A stretch of DNA of 64,000 nucleotides, from assembly GCF_003096715.1 (NCBI RefSeq), contig NZ_QEOL01000025.1, forward strand, positions 1-64,000. The letters are read 5' to 3'. Shown here in pieces: positions 35,077 through 43,445 of this stretch. A program made the position numbers and the translations under genes. Within the stretch, counting starts at the first letter, position 1; each line of letters starts with the position of its first letter. The DNA comes from Paraburkholderia silvatlantica (GTDB lineage Bacteria > Pseudomonadota > Gammaproteobacteria > Burkholderiales > Burkholderiaceae). Below the pieces are notes generated by a model. The model did no database searches and was not told where the DNA came from. It worked only from the letters and a program-made list of their open reading frames with translations.

Positions 35077-35988
35077 ATGGATATGGACGGTGACTGGCCG
35101 CTGCCACGGCCGCGCACTCGCTTCAGAATCGACCGGCACCGCTGCGGTGCCTCACTTACCAGCAAGACCTCCATCGCCAGCACCTTCTCATCATTGGCCA
35201 TGCCAGTGGTCATCGAGGTGGTGCAAAGAACACAATCTCTCGCGACGGAAGTCGACCCCGAAGCGTTTCATCAGCTTCGCGTGGCCTTCAGGAAACTTCG
35301 TGCCTTGTATTGGGCATACTCGCCCTGGCTCGGCGAGGAAGCCACCGCGCACGCCAGCGAAGAATTCAAGCGCCTGGCCGCCGTGGCGGGCGGAACGCGC
35401 GACTGGGACATCGCCGGCGATCTCCTCAAAACCGCGCAGAAGTCGGACGCGTCCATCGAACGGCTCGTGAGCGCCGCGCGCGAGAAGCGCGCGCAAGCGG
35501 TGGCGCATAGCCAGACCATGATCAAGAGCGACGCCGTCGAGGCATTTCTGAACGACGCCATGATGCGCGCGCAAACCACACTGCAGTCGTGTTGCAATGA
35601 TCTTCCGATCCGCGCGTTTGCCAGGCGGCGAGTCCGTATGGCGCAGCGCACGCTTCGAAAGCGCAGCAGACGCGCGGCGCGAAGCGAGGCCGGACACGAG
35701 GAAAATCTCCATGACGTGCGCAAGGCCGGAAAAAAACTGCGCTATCTGCTCGAGTTTTTTCAACCCGTTATCAAAGGCGAGCACGAGCGAACCATCAAGG
35801 AGCTGACGGCCGTGCAAAAGACGCTGGGGGAGTTCAACGACATTGCCGCGAGCGAGACCCTGATCCGCAACACGAGTTTCGACGAGGTTCCTGCCGACGT
35901 CGTCGAGAAGTCGCTGCAATGGTTAGAAAGAGAAAAGTGCCAGCGAATAGACCTGGCCTCGCGAAAGGTGAAAGCCATTTCCGATTGA
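35077..35988 (+). CDS. CHAD domain-containing protein
   Basis: 303 residues. After a 45-residue Arg-rich leader comes the helical CHAD domain, with its conserved His/Lys/Arg residues: DPEAFHQLRVAFRKLRALYWAYSPW, AGGTRDWDI and HDVRKAGKKLRYLLEFF. CHAD domains bind inorganic polyphosphate through these basic residues (family knowledge). There is no fused CYTH/triphosphatase domain, unlike many relatives. ATG 35077 has GAGG upstream. It is divergent from the NUDIX gene, giving a local group with pstS linked to phosphate or polyphosphate (inference). Confidence 0.82.
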   Translation: MDMDGDWPLPRPRTRFRIDRHRCGASLTSKTSIASTFSSLAMPVVIEVVQRTQSLATEVDPEAFHQLRVAFRKLRALYWAYSPWLGEEATAHASEEFKRLAAVAGGTRDWDIAGDLLKTAQKSDASIERLVSAAREKRAQAVAHSQTMIKSDAVEAFLNDAMMRAQTTLQSCCNDLPIRAFARRRVRMAQRTLRKRSRRAARSEAGHEENLHDVRKAGKKLRYLLEFFQPVIKGEHERTIKELTAVQKTLGEFNDIAASETLIRNTSFDEVPADVVEKSLQWLEREKCQRIDLASRKVKAISD

Positions 35989-36005
35989 CCCAGCGCCGCC
36001 TGCAA

Positions 36006-36398
36006 TCACTGGCAGGTCACGACGCTAACGGGCAAGTTCTCACTCGCCGTGCCGAGCCGCTCGCGCGATGCGGTGGTAATGGAACCGCCAGGCGGTATGC
36101 ATTCCGATTGCCCCATTCCCCCGCCCTCCATTTGCGGCGCGCCGTTGTTGAACGACTGCCACGTGATGATGACCGGCGCACCGCAGTTGTTGATCAAGTC
36201 GGTGTAGTCGACGCCCAGCTTGGCGTTCTTCCCGCGATATTCCCGGTCGACGCAGTCTGTCGAAAGCTCGCTCGGCTCGAAGCGCGCCGAGGCCGTAGGC
36301 GCCGCGCGATCGCCCGCAGCGCTGGCCGTGACATGCGCAAGAAAGATCACGAGAAGGACTGCAAGTTGGCTGTTAGCCAGGTTGCGGGAAGCTGTCAT
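36006..36398 (-). CDS. Hypothetical exported protein
   Basis: 130 residues with a signal peptide (about 1-27, NSQLAVLLVIFLAHVTASAA). The mature part has four cysteines (in STDCVDREYRGK, INNCGAPV, SECIPPGG and VVTCQ), consistent with two disulfides in the periplasm. GGTGA lies before ATG 36398. The pattern of a short beta-rich domain with NNCGAPVIITW resembles small secreted DUF proteins, but I do not recognise a family. It follows the beta-propeller gene on the same strand after about 150 bp. Confidence 0.6.
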   Translation of the reverse strand: MTASRNLANSQLAVLLVIFLAHVTASAAGDRAAPTASARFEPSELSTDCVDREYRGKNAKLGVDYTDLINNCGAPVIITWQSFNNGAPQMEGGGMGQSECIPPGGSITTASRERLGTASENLPVSVVTCQ

Positions 36399-36549
36399 TT
36401 CTTCACCTCGCTTTCGGCTGCCGATCACCGTCAGTTAGCTTCCCGCAGAAGCAGGCGTCAAGCGTCAGGCGCTGTATTGCGTGGGCAAACAGACAGTATC
36501 GCCCACGAACCCCCGGCCTTTTACTAAGGAATTCGAAATGACTGGCCTC

Positions 36550-38025
36550 TCACAAGGCTTGCACCTGCACTGCGGGTCCGGGCGAGCCGCCCACGCTCGG
36601 AGCGATCACGAGATATCTGCGGTGGTCGGTCACGCCCGGCGTGCCGGGCGCGACGACCTGTCGAATCTGGCCCAGCGTGTTGACGATCGCCGAACCCGCC
36701 GGGTTGGTCCTGAAGCTCGCAAGGACGTCGATGCGGCCGCTGCCGTCGGCGTGATCCGAAAGGCCGAGGAAGTACGGCTGGCCCGCCTGCAATCCCGTTA
36801 CTGCAGCCTGCAGCACCTGCAGCAATCCCTGATCGAACAACGCCACTGAAGTGGGCGCAGCGCCATGACCGGCTTCGGCGCCACCCACCGGAACCAGCAT
36901 GACGTGCGTTGCCTCGCCCGCCGCGCCGAGCGGCTGCGTGTTGGCCGTCCCGTCGCCGTCCGGCACGGCGTCGGGCACGTAGGCCACGGCTTGCGGCGCC
37001 TGGCCGACCGGCACCGTGGCGATGACCTTGTTGGTCAGCGTGTCGATTGCCGTCATCGCGTCGCCGTTTTCGAGGCCCACGTAGACACGCGTGCCGTCGC
37101 CGGATGGCCAGATGCCGTGCGGCAGGCTGCCAACCGCAATGGTCGCCACCTGCGAAAAGTCGTCGGTCCGGAACACCTTGATCTGGTTCAGGCCGCCCAC
37201 CGTCACGTACGCAAACATGCCGTGGGCGTTCTGCACGATGTTCACATGATTGGTGATCGGCCCCGTGTCGAGCGTTTTCAGCAGCGCAAACGGCGCTCGG
37301 GCGTCGAACACCTGCGTCTTGCCCACGTCCTTCAGCGTGAACCAGACCTGCCGGCCATCCGGTGTCGCCGCGATGTTCGGGCAGAACGGGCTCGCCTGCG
37401 CGACGCGGGCCACGATCTTGTGATCGGCTATCGAAACGACATCGGTCTCCGGGTTGAACGACGAACAGATATACCCGTACTTTCCATCGGGCGAGAAGAT
37501 CTGCATGCCGGGCCCGGCTGGCACGACAATGCGCGTCTTCTCTTCGAAAGTCTTGCCGTCGAGCACATCGACGTAATTCTCGCCGCGCACGGTCACCCAC
37601 ACTTCGTTGCCGTCGGGCGTGAAGAAGGCCTCGTGCGGGGAGCGGCCCACATAGGTCACGTGCTTGACCGCATTGGTTTGCGTATCGATGAAGGTCACCG
37701 AGTTCGAGCCGATGGAGACAATGGCCAATGTGCGGTGATCGGGCGAAAAGCCCATCCCGTGCACAAGCAACTGGCCGTGATAGAGCGGGCTGAAGTTGGC
37801 CGGGGCCGGTTCGCCGAGACGGATGACACCGACCAGACGATTGGCTGCGGGATCGATGATCGACACGGTGTTCGAAAACTGATCAGACGAATAAACGCGG
37901 TCCCGATGGCTCACCGGAATATCGGCGGCCGCCAGCGAGCCGGGGACCTGCCCCGCCTCGGCGAGCGTTGCGGCGGCAAGCGCAGCGGCGCTCAAGGCCG
38001 CGCCAAGCATGGCGATGGATTTCAT
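36550..38025 (-). CDS. YncE-like beta-propeller repeat protein, exported
   Basis: 491 residues with an Ala-rich signal peptide ending near AEA-GQ. Repeated blades of the YVTN/cytochrome-D1-like type are visible: RVYSSDQFSNTVSIIDPAAN, THVNIVQ-like turns, PHEAFFTPDGNEVWVTVRGE, PNIAATPDGRQVWFTLKD and PHGIWPSGDGTRVYVGLENG. About seven blades form a periplasmic propeller; the tail from about 380 is a separate domain. No haem motif is present. It is 32 bp downstream of a DUF305 gene, a pairing seen in metal-stress loci, so a role in metal or redox stress is possible (inference). Confidence 0.8.
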   Translation of the reverse strand: MKSIAMLGAALSAAALAAATLAEAGQVPGSLAAADIPVSHRDRVYSSDQFSNTVSIIDPAANRLVGVIRLGEPAPANFSPLYHGQLLVHGMGFSPDHRTLAIVSIGSNSVTFIDTQTNAVKHVTYVGRSPHEAFFTPDGNEVWVTVRGENYVDVLDGKTFEEKTRIVVPAGPGMQIFSPDGKYGYICSSFNPETDVVSIADHKIVARVAQASPFCPNIAATPDGRQVWFTLKDVGKTQVFDARAPFALLKTLDTGPITNHVNIVQNAHGMFAYVTVGGLNQIKVFRTDDFSQVATIAVGSLPHGIWPSGDGTRVYVGLENGDAMTAIDTLTNKVIATVPVGQAPQAVAYVPDAVPDGDGTANTQPLGAAGEATHVMLVPVGGAEAGHGAAPTSVALFDQGLLQVLQAAVTGLQAGQPYFLGLSDHADGSGRIDVLASFRTNPAGSAIVNTLGQIRQVVAPGTPGVTDHRRYLVIAPSVGGSPGPAVQVQAL

Positions 38026-38057
38026 GACTTTGTCTCCTGCGTCCTGATGCGAGTGGG

Positions 38058-38453
38058 TCAGCGGGACATCGGCGCCGGCGCAGTGTTCGAGTCATGCACG
38101 GCGAGGCGCATGGCAACGATCTCCTGCTGTTGCTCGACGACGATCTCCTGGGCGATCCGGCGTAGCTGTTCGTTGTGTCCATGGCGCAGTTCCGCCTTGG
38201 CCATGTCGATCGCGCCCTGGTGGTGCGGAATCATCGTTGCGACGAAATCGCGGTCGATATCGCCCGTGGGCCTCGCCGCCATCCCGGCCATCATCTTCGT
38301 CATGGCCGCGTCGTTTTCAGAGAGAAACGAGGCTTCTTCACTGTCGCGAGACGATCCCGCGTCACCCGACGACGCGGCGCACAGACCGGCCATGGAAAGC
38401 ACGGCCGCACCGCTCACCGTTGCCCGCAAAACGAGTCGAATTGCAGCGTTCAT
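38058..38453 (-). CDS. DUF305 family exported protein
   Basis: 131 residues with a signal peptide (1-27). The DUF305 signature is plain: DIDRDFVATMIPHHQGAIDMAKAELRHG, with the paired His of MIPHH. A later segment, LRRIAQEIVVEQQQEIVAMR, closes the four-helix ferritin-like bundle. The family is often found near copper-resistance genes, but its biochemical role is not settled. It is the first gene of a minus-strand unit with the propeller protein, and divergent from the DHA2 transporter. Confidence 0.85.
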   Translation of the reverse strand: MNAAIRLVLRATVSGAAVLSMAGLCAASSGDAGSSRDSEEASFLSENDAAMTKMMAGMAARPTGDIDRDFVATMIPHHQGAIDMAKAELRHGHNEQLRRIAQEIVVEQQQEIVAMRLAVHDSNTAPAPMSR

Positions 38454-38564
38454 GACGTCCCCTCCGTGTGGGTCGAATCCCCTTCGACGTAGAGGCAAAC
38501 AACGGACTCGCCGATTTACTCCATGCAGACCAGATTCGAATCGTGGATCGACGCGCCGCAAAAC

Positions 38565-38599
38565 GTTGGCAAACGCTTGTTGGCAAAACACTTGCCAAC
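38565..38599. promoter_or_regulatory. Three-half-site operator candidate in the DUF305/MFS divergent region
   Basis: GTTGGCAA occurs at 38565-38572 and 38579-38586 (14-bp direct spacing), followed by the inverted TTGCCAAC at 38592-38599. The last two form a perfect 8-bp palindrome around AACAC. The site is about 112 bp upstream of the DUF305 start and 190 bp upstream of the transporter start. The remaining 332-bp gap contains no gene. Confidence 0.5.
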
Positions 38600-38786
38600 T
38601 CCCCGGGCTTCGCGCGGGCCGGTTGGAATAACTTCGTCGGTTGCGTGTTCGTCCCGTGACATTCGCATATGCGGGCGTACCATCATTGCACAACGCATGA
38701 AAGTCGCACGCGCGGACCCGGCCGGTTCATCTTTTGCCGGGCGCCGCATGGCAGATCAGCCGCGCCGCAGCGGCAAGGAGCGCTTC

Positions 38787-40370
38787 ATGGCCACGAGCAT
38801 TGGGCTTCACGATCAAGGACGGCAACTGTTGCCGTTTCGCGAGTCGGTATTGGCGATGCTCGGCGTCGCGTCGGTTTCGATGCTGATCGCGCTCGACCAG
38901 ACCATCGTCGGCACCGCACTGCCGCGCATCGTCGCGGAGCTCAAGGGCTTCGAGCTTTATGCATGGGTCGCGACCGCCTACATGCTCGCGTCGGTCATCA
39001 CAATTCCGATCTTCGGCCGTCTGGGCGATCTGTTCGGCCGCAAGCCCTTCATGCTGGCAGCGATCCTCCTCTTCACCCTTGCCTCGGTGCTCTGCGGAAT
39101 CGCGACCAACATGCTGTTCCTCGTGCTCGCGCGCGGCCTGCAGGGCATCGGCGGCGGCATCATGATGGGGACGGTGTTCGCGACCGTCGCCGACCTGTTC
39201 CCCGATCCGCGGCTACGCCTGCGTTGGCTGGTGTTCGTCACCTCGGCGTTCGGCCTTGCGAACGTGGTCGGGCCCACGCTCGGGGGCATGCTGACGCAGC
39301 ACGGAAGCTGGCGCCTCGTGTTCTTCGTCAACGTGCCGGTAGGCGTGGCGGCGCTCTTCTTCGTGCATGCTTTCCTGCCGCACCTGCACCGCGCCCACGA
39401 TGGCGCGCGGCTGCGTCTCGACTGGCTCGGCGCTTGCGTCGTCGCCGTCACGTTCGGCGCACTGCAGCTCGCCATCGAGCTATTGCCGAGGCAGGGCTGG
39501 ACGACTTCGACGATCGTGCTGGCCGTGATCGTGGTGGTCTGTTCGTTGACGCTTTTCTTCTGGGAAAAGCGCATGGGCTATCCGATCATCCCCGTGGACA
39601 TGCTGCTCGACCGCAAGCTCGGCCCGCTTTTCGCGATGTCGGTGCTCGGCGGGTTTGCGCTGTTCTCGCTCGTGTTCTATGTGCCGCTGCTGTTCCAGGG
39701 CGGCTATGCGATGTCGCCGCGCGCCTCGGGCATGCTGATCACGCCCCTGCTGCTCGGCACGACAGTCGGCAGTTTCGTGAACAATCGCGTGGTCACGCGC
39801 ATCCGGCGCGCCAACGCGATCCTCTACGTCGGCTTTGCGTTGTCCGCTTTCGCGAGCCTCGCGGTGGTCGTCCTGCGCGGCAACGAGCCACATCTCGTGT
39901 GGATGGCGTGCATGGGCGCGAGCGGCCTGGGGCTGGGCCTCGTGGGCACGAGCCTCACGGTCTGCTCGCAGCAGATCGTCTCGCGCGACCATCTCGGCGC
40001 CGCCACGGCGATGCTGCAATCGCTGCGCACATTCGGCGGCATGCTGGGCACGGCAATGACGGGCGCGCTGCTCGGGCACCTTTACACCATGGGCGTGAAT
40101 CGCTCGCTCGACTCGTATCAGGCCACGCAGTGGTTCAAGTCGTTTGCGAGTCCCGAACTGCTCGTGGACCGCGCCGACCAGGCCGCGCTGATCAATCGCC
40201 TCGTGAGCGCCGGCCATGCCGGCGACGCGATGATGAACTCGGCGCGCGGCGCGCTCGTCGATTCGATCCACATGGGACTCATCGTCGCTGCCGTGGCCGC
40301 GCTGGCCGGCCTGTGTCTCGCGTGGTTCGTGCCGCCCGTGCGGGTCGGCTATCTCGAGGCGCAGCCGTAA
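38787..40370 (+). CDS. DHA2-family (14-helix) MFS drug efflux transporter
   Basis: 527 residues with 14 predicted helices, EmrB/QacA type. Motif D1 lies in SMLIALDQTIVGTALPRIV, motif A in GRLGDLFGRKPFMLAA, the antiporter motif C region in GLANVVGPTLGGMLTQHGSWR, then FFVNVPVGVAALFF. AAGGAG precedes ATG 38787. No membrane-fusion (EmrA-like) gene is adjacent. Probably exports lipophilic drugs with proton antiport. Confidence 0.92.
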   Translation: MATSIGLHDQGRQLLPFRESVLAMLGVASVSMLIALDQTIVGTALPRIVAELKGFELYAWVATAYMLASVITIPIFGRLGDLFGRKPFMLAAILLFTLASVLCGIATNMLFLVLARGLQGIGGGIMMGTVFATVADLFPDPRLRLRWLVFVTSAFGLANVVGPTLGGMLTQHGSWRLVFFVNVPVGVAALFFVHAFLPHLHRAHDGARLRLDWLGACVVAVTFGALQLAIELLPRQGWTTSTIVLAVIVVVCSLTLFFWEKRMGYPIIPVDMLLDRKLGPLFAMSVLGGFALFSLVFYVPLLFQGGYAMSPRASGMLITPLLLGTTVGSFVNNRVVTRIRRANAILYVGFALSAFASLAVVVLRGNEPHLVWMACMGASGLGLGLVGTSLTVCSQQIVSRDHLGAATAMLQSLRTFGGMLGTAMTGALLGHLYTMGVNRSLDSYQATQWFKSFASPELLVDRADQAALINRLVSAGHAGDAMMNSARGALVDSIHMGLIVAAVAALAGLCLAWFVPPVRVGYLEAQP

Positions 40371-40444
40371 AGCGGCGCGGAAAGGGAGATTTCGCCACAC
40401 CCCACCCGCAAAGGTTGACGCGCCGAATGCGCGGCCATTACCCT

Positions 40445-40612
40445 TGCGCGCTGATGGTTCCCGGCGACGGGATCAAAAGGGAACGCAGTGCAAGACTGCG
40501 GCTGCCCCCGCAACTGTCAGCGGCGAGTCCATGCCAGAGAAGGCCACTGGGAAACCGGGAAGGCCGGCAGCGGATGTCGACCCGCGAGCCAGGAGACCTG
40601 CCATCAGCCGAG
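40445..40612 (+). ncRNA. Cobalamin (adenosylcobalamin) riboswitch
   Basis: The aptamer core is unmistakable: GGGAACGCAGTGCAAGACTG, then CTGCCCCCGCAACTGT, and the B12 box GCCAGGAGACCTGCC (40588-40602). Inner arms such as AAGGCCACTGGG/AAACCGGGAAGGCCGG form the P4-P6 region. It precedes a TonB-dependent receptor gene by about 110 bases. On binding cobalamin it should shut off receptor expression, by sequestering the translation start or by termination. The exact 5' boundary is approximate. Confidence 0.93.
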
Positions 40613-40719
40613 TCCAGCAGCCGCAGCGGGCGGGGATCCCCAATGCGCAAGCACCGCCCGCGCGGCGATCGCCCGTTGCACGGACAGCCCGTATTTCAGG
40701 AGCTGTTTCCAGCCACCAC

Positions 40720-42684
40720 ATGATGAAGTTTCGCCAATTCGTATTGACATCCGCCGCGCTCGCCTGTGCGTGGCAAACCGCGCATGCCGCCGCCACCGCT
40801 GGCGCTACCGCCGATGCCACGAACGCATCGCCCACCCAGGCGCAACAGCAAGCCGGCGACGACGCCGCGCTGCCCAATATCCTCGTCGTGGGCGACGCGC
40901 AGCATCTGCCGCAATCGTTCGACCAGCGCTACGCGACCACCCAGGTGCTCACGCGCCAGGATCTCGACCGCGTCTCCCCCGCCGACCCCAGCATCGCGCA
41001 GGCGCTTGCCACGCTGCCGGGCGTCACCGTCTCGCAGACCGGCGGCCCGGGGTCGTACACAGGCGTGAGTATCCGCGGGTCGTCGGCTGACCAGGTGGCC
41101 GTTTTCATCGACGGCATACGCGTGGGCTCCGTCACCACGGGCACGGCAGAATGGGCCGATCTTGCGACCGCCTCGTTCGACCGCGTCGAGGTGATCTCGG
41201 GCCCCGCGGCGGCCTCGTTCGGCGCAGATGCCATGGGCGGCGTCGTGCAGCTCTTCACGCGCCATGCGTCGAACCAGCCGAACCAGACCACCGTCTCCTT
41301 CGGCGGCGGCTCGAACAAGACCTTCGACACGCAGGTGCGCACCTCGGGCACGATCCCATCGACCGGACCGCTTTGCGCACTGAGCGGCCTCACCTACTCG
41401 CTGGGCCTGCACGACTACAACACGGCGGGCATCGACGCGACGCAGCCCTGGGCCTACGGCCACGAAGACGGCCGCAACCCGTACCACGCGCAGAACCTGG
41501 ACGCACGCCTCGGCTACGCGCACGACAACTGGTCGATCTCGACCTTCGCGCTCTACCACCGCTCCGATCTCTCCTACGACAACGCGGGAGGCAACGACCG
41601 CCAGCGCGACACCCAGCTCACGACCGGCCTCGCGTTCCACCTCGACATCACGCCGACCACGCAGTTCGACCAGTCGGTGGGCTACGCGACGGACCGTCAG
41701 TTCCTCTATTCGAACGACCCGGCGATCCCGACCGACGAGATCGACTCGACACGTTTTTCCACGTCCACGTCGATCACGCATCAGGAAAGGGGCCACACGC
41801 TCTTCGGCATGCCGCTCGACGGCGAGACCAAGCTCGCCTACGACTACACGCGCGAGATGGCGTTCCTGCCTGTGGATGTGCCGGGCGGCCTGCCCGCGCG
41901 CAACGATTCGGCCGTGTCGATGCATCAGTCCACCACGCTCGGACCCGTCACGCTGTTTCTGGCGGGGCGGCACGAGATCGTGCAGGGGCAATCGGTGAAT
42001 ACGGGCAACGTCGCGCTCTCGTGGGCAATCACGCCGGACTACACGGCGCGCGTTTCGTACGGCAACGCGTTCCGCCTGCCGACGTTCAACGATTTGTACT
42101 ATCCGGGCTATTCGAACCCCGACTTGCGGCCCGAGCGCAGCGACTCGGTCGAAGCCGCGCTCGATGCGAGCACGTCGTACGGCACGTTCACGGCAGCCGT
42201 GTACGACACGCGCGTGCACGACCTCATCACTTACAACTCGCAGACCTTCCTGCCGGTAAACGTGGGCCGCGCGCACATACAGGGGCTCGACCTCTCGTAC
42301 AAAGGCACGCTCGGCAAGTCCACGCCGGTGAGCCTCACGGTGGGGATTCTGAATCCGCAGGACGTGACCGACCAGACCTGGCTCAATCGCCGCCCGCGCC
42401 AGACAGTGAGTCTGAGCGTGGATCACACGTGGGACGAGTTCCAGCTCCACGCGCTCAGTACCGGCGTTTCGCTGCTGTATAACGGCTCGACGTTCGACGA
42501 CCAGCTCAACACGATCTACCTGCCTTCGTGGACGACCGTGAGCCTGCGCGCGTCGTACAAGGTCAATGCGCATCTCGCGCTTTCGGCCACGCTTGCGAAC
42601 GTGTTCAACCGGCAATACGCGAGCGCCTACGGGTACAACACGCTGGGGCGCACCGCGTTCGGCAAGGCTACCTATACGTTCTGA
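40720..42684 (+). CDS. btuB: TonB-dependent vitamin B12 receptor, BtuB type
   Basis: 654 residues, outer-membrane receptor. Signal peptide ends at AHA-AA (about residue 24). The plug domain contains DRVSPADPSIAQALATLPGV, GSYTGVSIRGSSADQVAVFIDGIRVGS and FDRVEVISGPAAASFGADAMGG. The 22-strand barrel ends in the aromatic FGKATYTF. A TonB-box-like stretch is near LPNILVVGD. The upstream cobalamin riboswitch fixes the substrate class. The ATG pair at 40720/40723 has an AGGAG rather far upstream, which suits riboswitch control of initiation. Periplasmic and inner-membrane B12 uptake genes are not nearby. Confidence 0.92.
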   Translation: MMKFRQFVLTSAALACAWQTAHAAATAGATADATNASPTQAQQQAGDDAALPNILVVGDAQHLPQSFDQRYATTQVLTRQDLDRVSPADPSIAQALATLPGVTVSQTGGPGSYTGVSIRGSSADQVAVFIDGIRVGSVTTGTAEWADLATASFDRVEVISGPAAASFGADAMGGVVQLFTRHASNQPNQTTVSFGGGSNKTFDTQVRTSGTIPSTGPLCALSGLTYSLGLHDYNTAGIDATQPWAYGHEDGRNPYHAQNLDARLGYAHDNWSISTFALYHRSDLSYDNAGGNDRQRDTQLTTGLAFHLDITPTTQFDQSVGYATDRQFLYSNDPAIPTDEIDSTRFSTSTSITHQERGHTLFGMPLDGETKLAYDYTREMAFLPVDVPGGLPARNDSAVSMHQSTTLGPVTLFLAGRHEIVQGQSVNTGNVALSWAITPDYTARVSYGNAFRLPTFNDLYYPGYSNPDLRPERSDSVEAALDASTSYGTFTAAVYDTRVHDLITYNSQTFLPVNVGRAHIQGLDLSYKGTLGKSTPVSLTVGILNPQDVTDQTWLNRRPRQTVSLSVDHTWDEFQLHALSTGVSLLYNGSTFDDQLNTIYLPSWTTVSLRASYKVNAHLALSATLANVFNRQYASAYGYNTLGRTAFGKATYTF

Positions 42685-42721
42685 GCGTTCTGAGCGTTCT
42701 GAGCGTTCTGAGCGTTCTGAG
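42677..42721 (+). repeat. Tandem 9-bp repeat spanning the btuB stop codon
   Basis: Five perfect copies of CGTTCTGAG begin inside the last btuB codons (ACG TTC TGA) and run past the stop, followed by a partial CGTT. As the unit is 9 bp, every copy repeats TGA in the same frame, giving five in-frame stops in tandem. On the opposite strand it reads as repeated LRT codons. Confidence 0.9.
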
Positions 42722-42768
42722 CGTTGCGTGCGAGCGGGTGCGCCCGGGCGATTTGCGCGCCCGCTCGC

Positions 42769-43410
42769 CTAATCCTCGCGCCTGGGCCGCCGCACTGCGC
42801 GAATCTTCCCGCTGTTGCCGCCGCCGCAGAAAAACTGCTCGCCGCCATCGGACTCCAGCCCCGAAACGGCGGTTCCGGGCGGCATGTCGAGTTGTTCCAG
42901 CACTTCGCCCGTGCCCGGATCGATACGCCGCAAGTCGCTCTCGTCGCCTTCCCAGGTGCCGTGCCACAGTTCGCCGTCCACCCACGTCACGCCCGTGACG
43001 AAGCGGCTCGATTCGAGCGTGCGCAAAATCGCGCCCGTCTGCGGATCGACCTGATGGATCTTGCGCTCGCGATACACCCCGACCCAGAGCGTGCCGTCCG
43101 CCCACGCGAGTCCCGAGTCTCCGCCGCCTCCCGGCGCGGGAATCGTGGCGAGCACGCGGCCCGTTTCGGGATCGATCTTGTGGATGCGGTCCTCGGCGAT
43201 CTGAAACAGATGCCGGCCGTCGAAGGCCGTGCCCGCGTGCGCCGCGATGTCGATCGAACGCTGCGTCTGGCCGCTCTCGGGATCGAGCGACGCGATGCGC
43301 TCGCCCACGGCGAACCACACCCGCTTGCCGTCGTACGTGACGCCACCCACCTTGTCGATGCCGGGATAAGGGCCGTACTCGCGGACGATTTCGGCAGTCG
43401 TTCGTTTCAT
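42769..43410 (-). CDS. Glutamine-cyclotransferase/SMP-30-like propeller protein
   Basis: 213 residues, no signal peptide. Repeated propeller blades: GVTYDGKRVWFAVGERIASL, AFDGRHLFQIAEDRIHKIDP, GLAWADGTLWVGVYRERKIH and GVTWVDGELWHGTWEGDESD. It looks like a truncated five-bladed glutamine-cyclotransferase or SMP-30-type propeller. Enzyme activity is not assured. The start has an ideal GGAGG. It follows the regulator gene by 35 bp on the same strand and is probably cotranscribed with it. Confidence 0.7.
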   Translation of the reverse strand: MKRTTAEIVREYGPYPGIDKVGGVTYDGKRVWFAVGERIASLDPESGQTQRSIDIAAHAGTAFDGRHLFQIAEDRIHKIDPETGRVLATIPAPGGGGDSGLAWADGTLWVGVYRERKIHQVDPQTGAILRTLESSRFVTGVTWVDGELWHGTWEGDESDLRRIDPGTGEVLEQLDMPPGTAVSGLESDGGEQFFCGGGNSGKIRAVRRPRRED

Positions 43411-43445
43411 GATTTCCTCCTTCGATGAAGGGACAGGCGTTCATC

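Noticed and set aside
38787..40370. Transporter gene under the B12 riboswitch
   Set aside because: The riboswitch lies downstream of this gene's stop and upstream of the TonB receptor, so it cannot be its leader.
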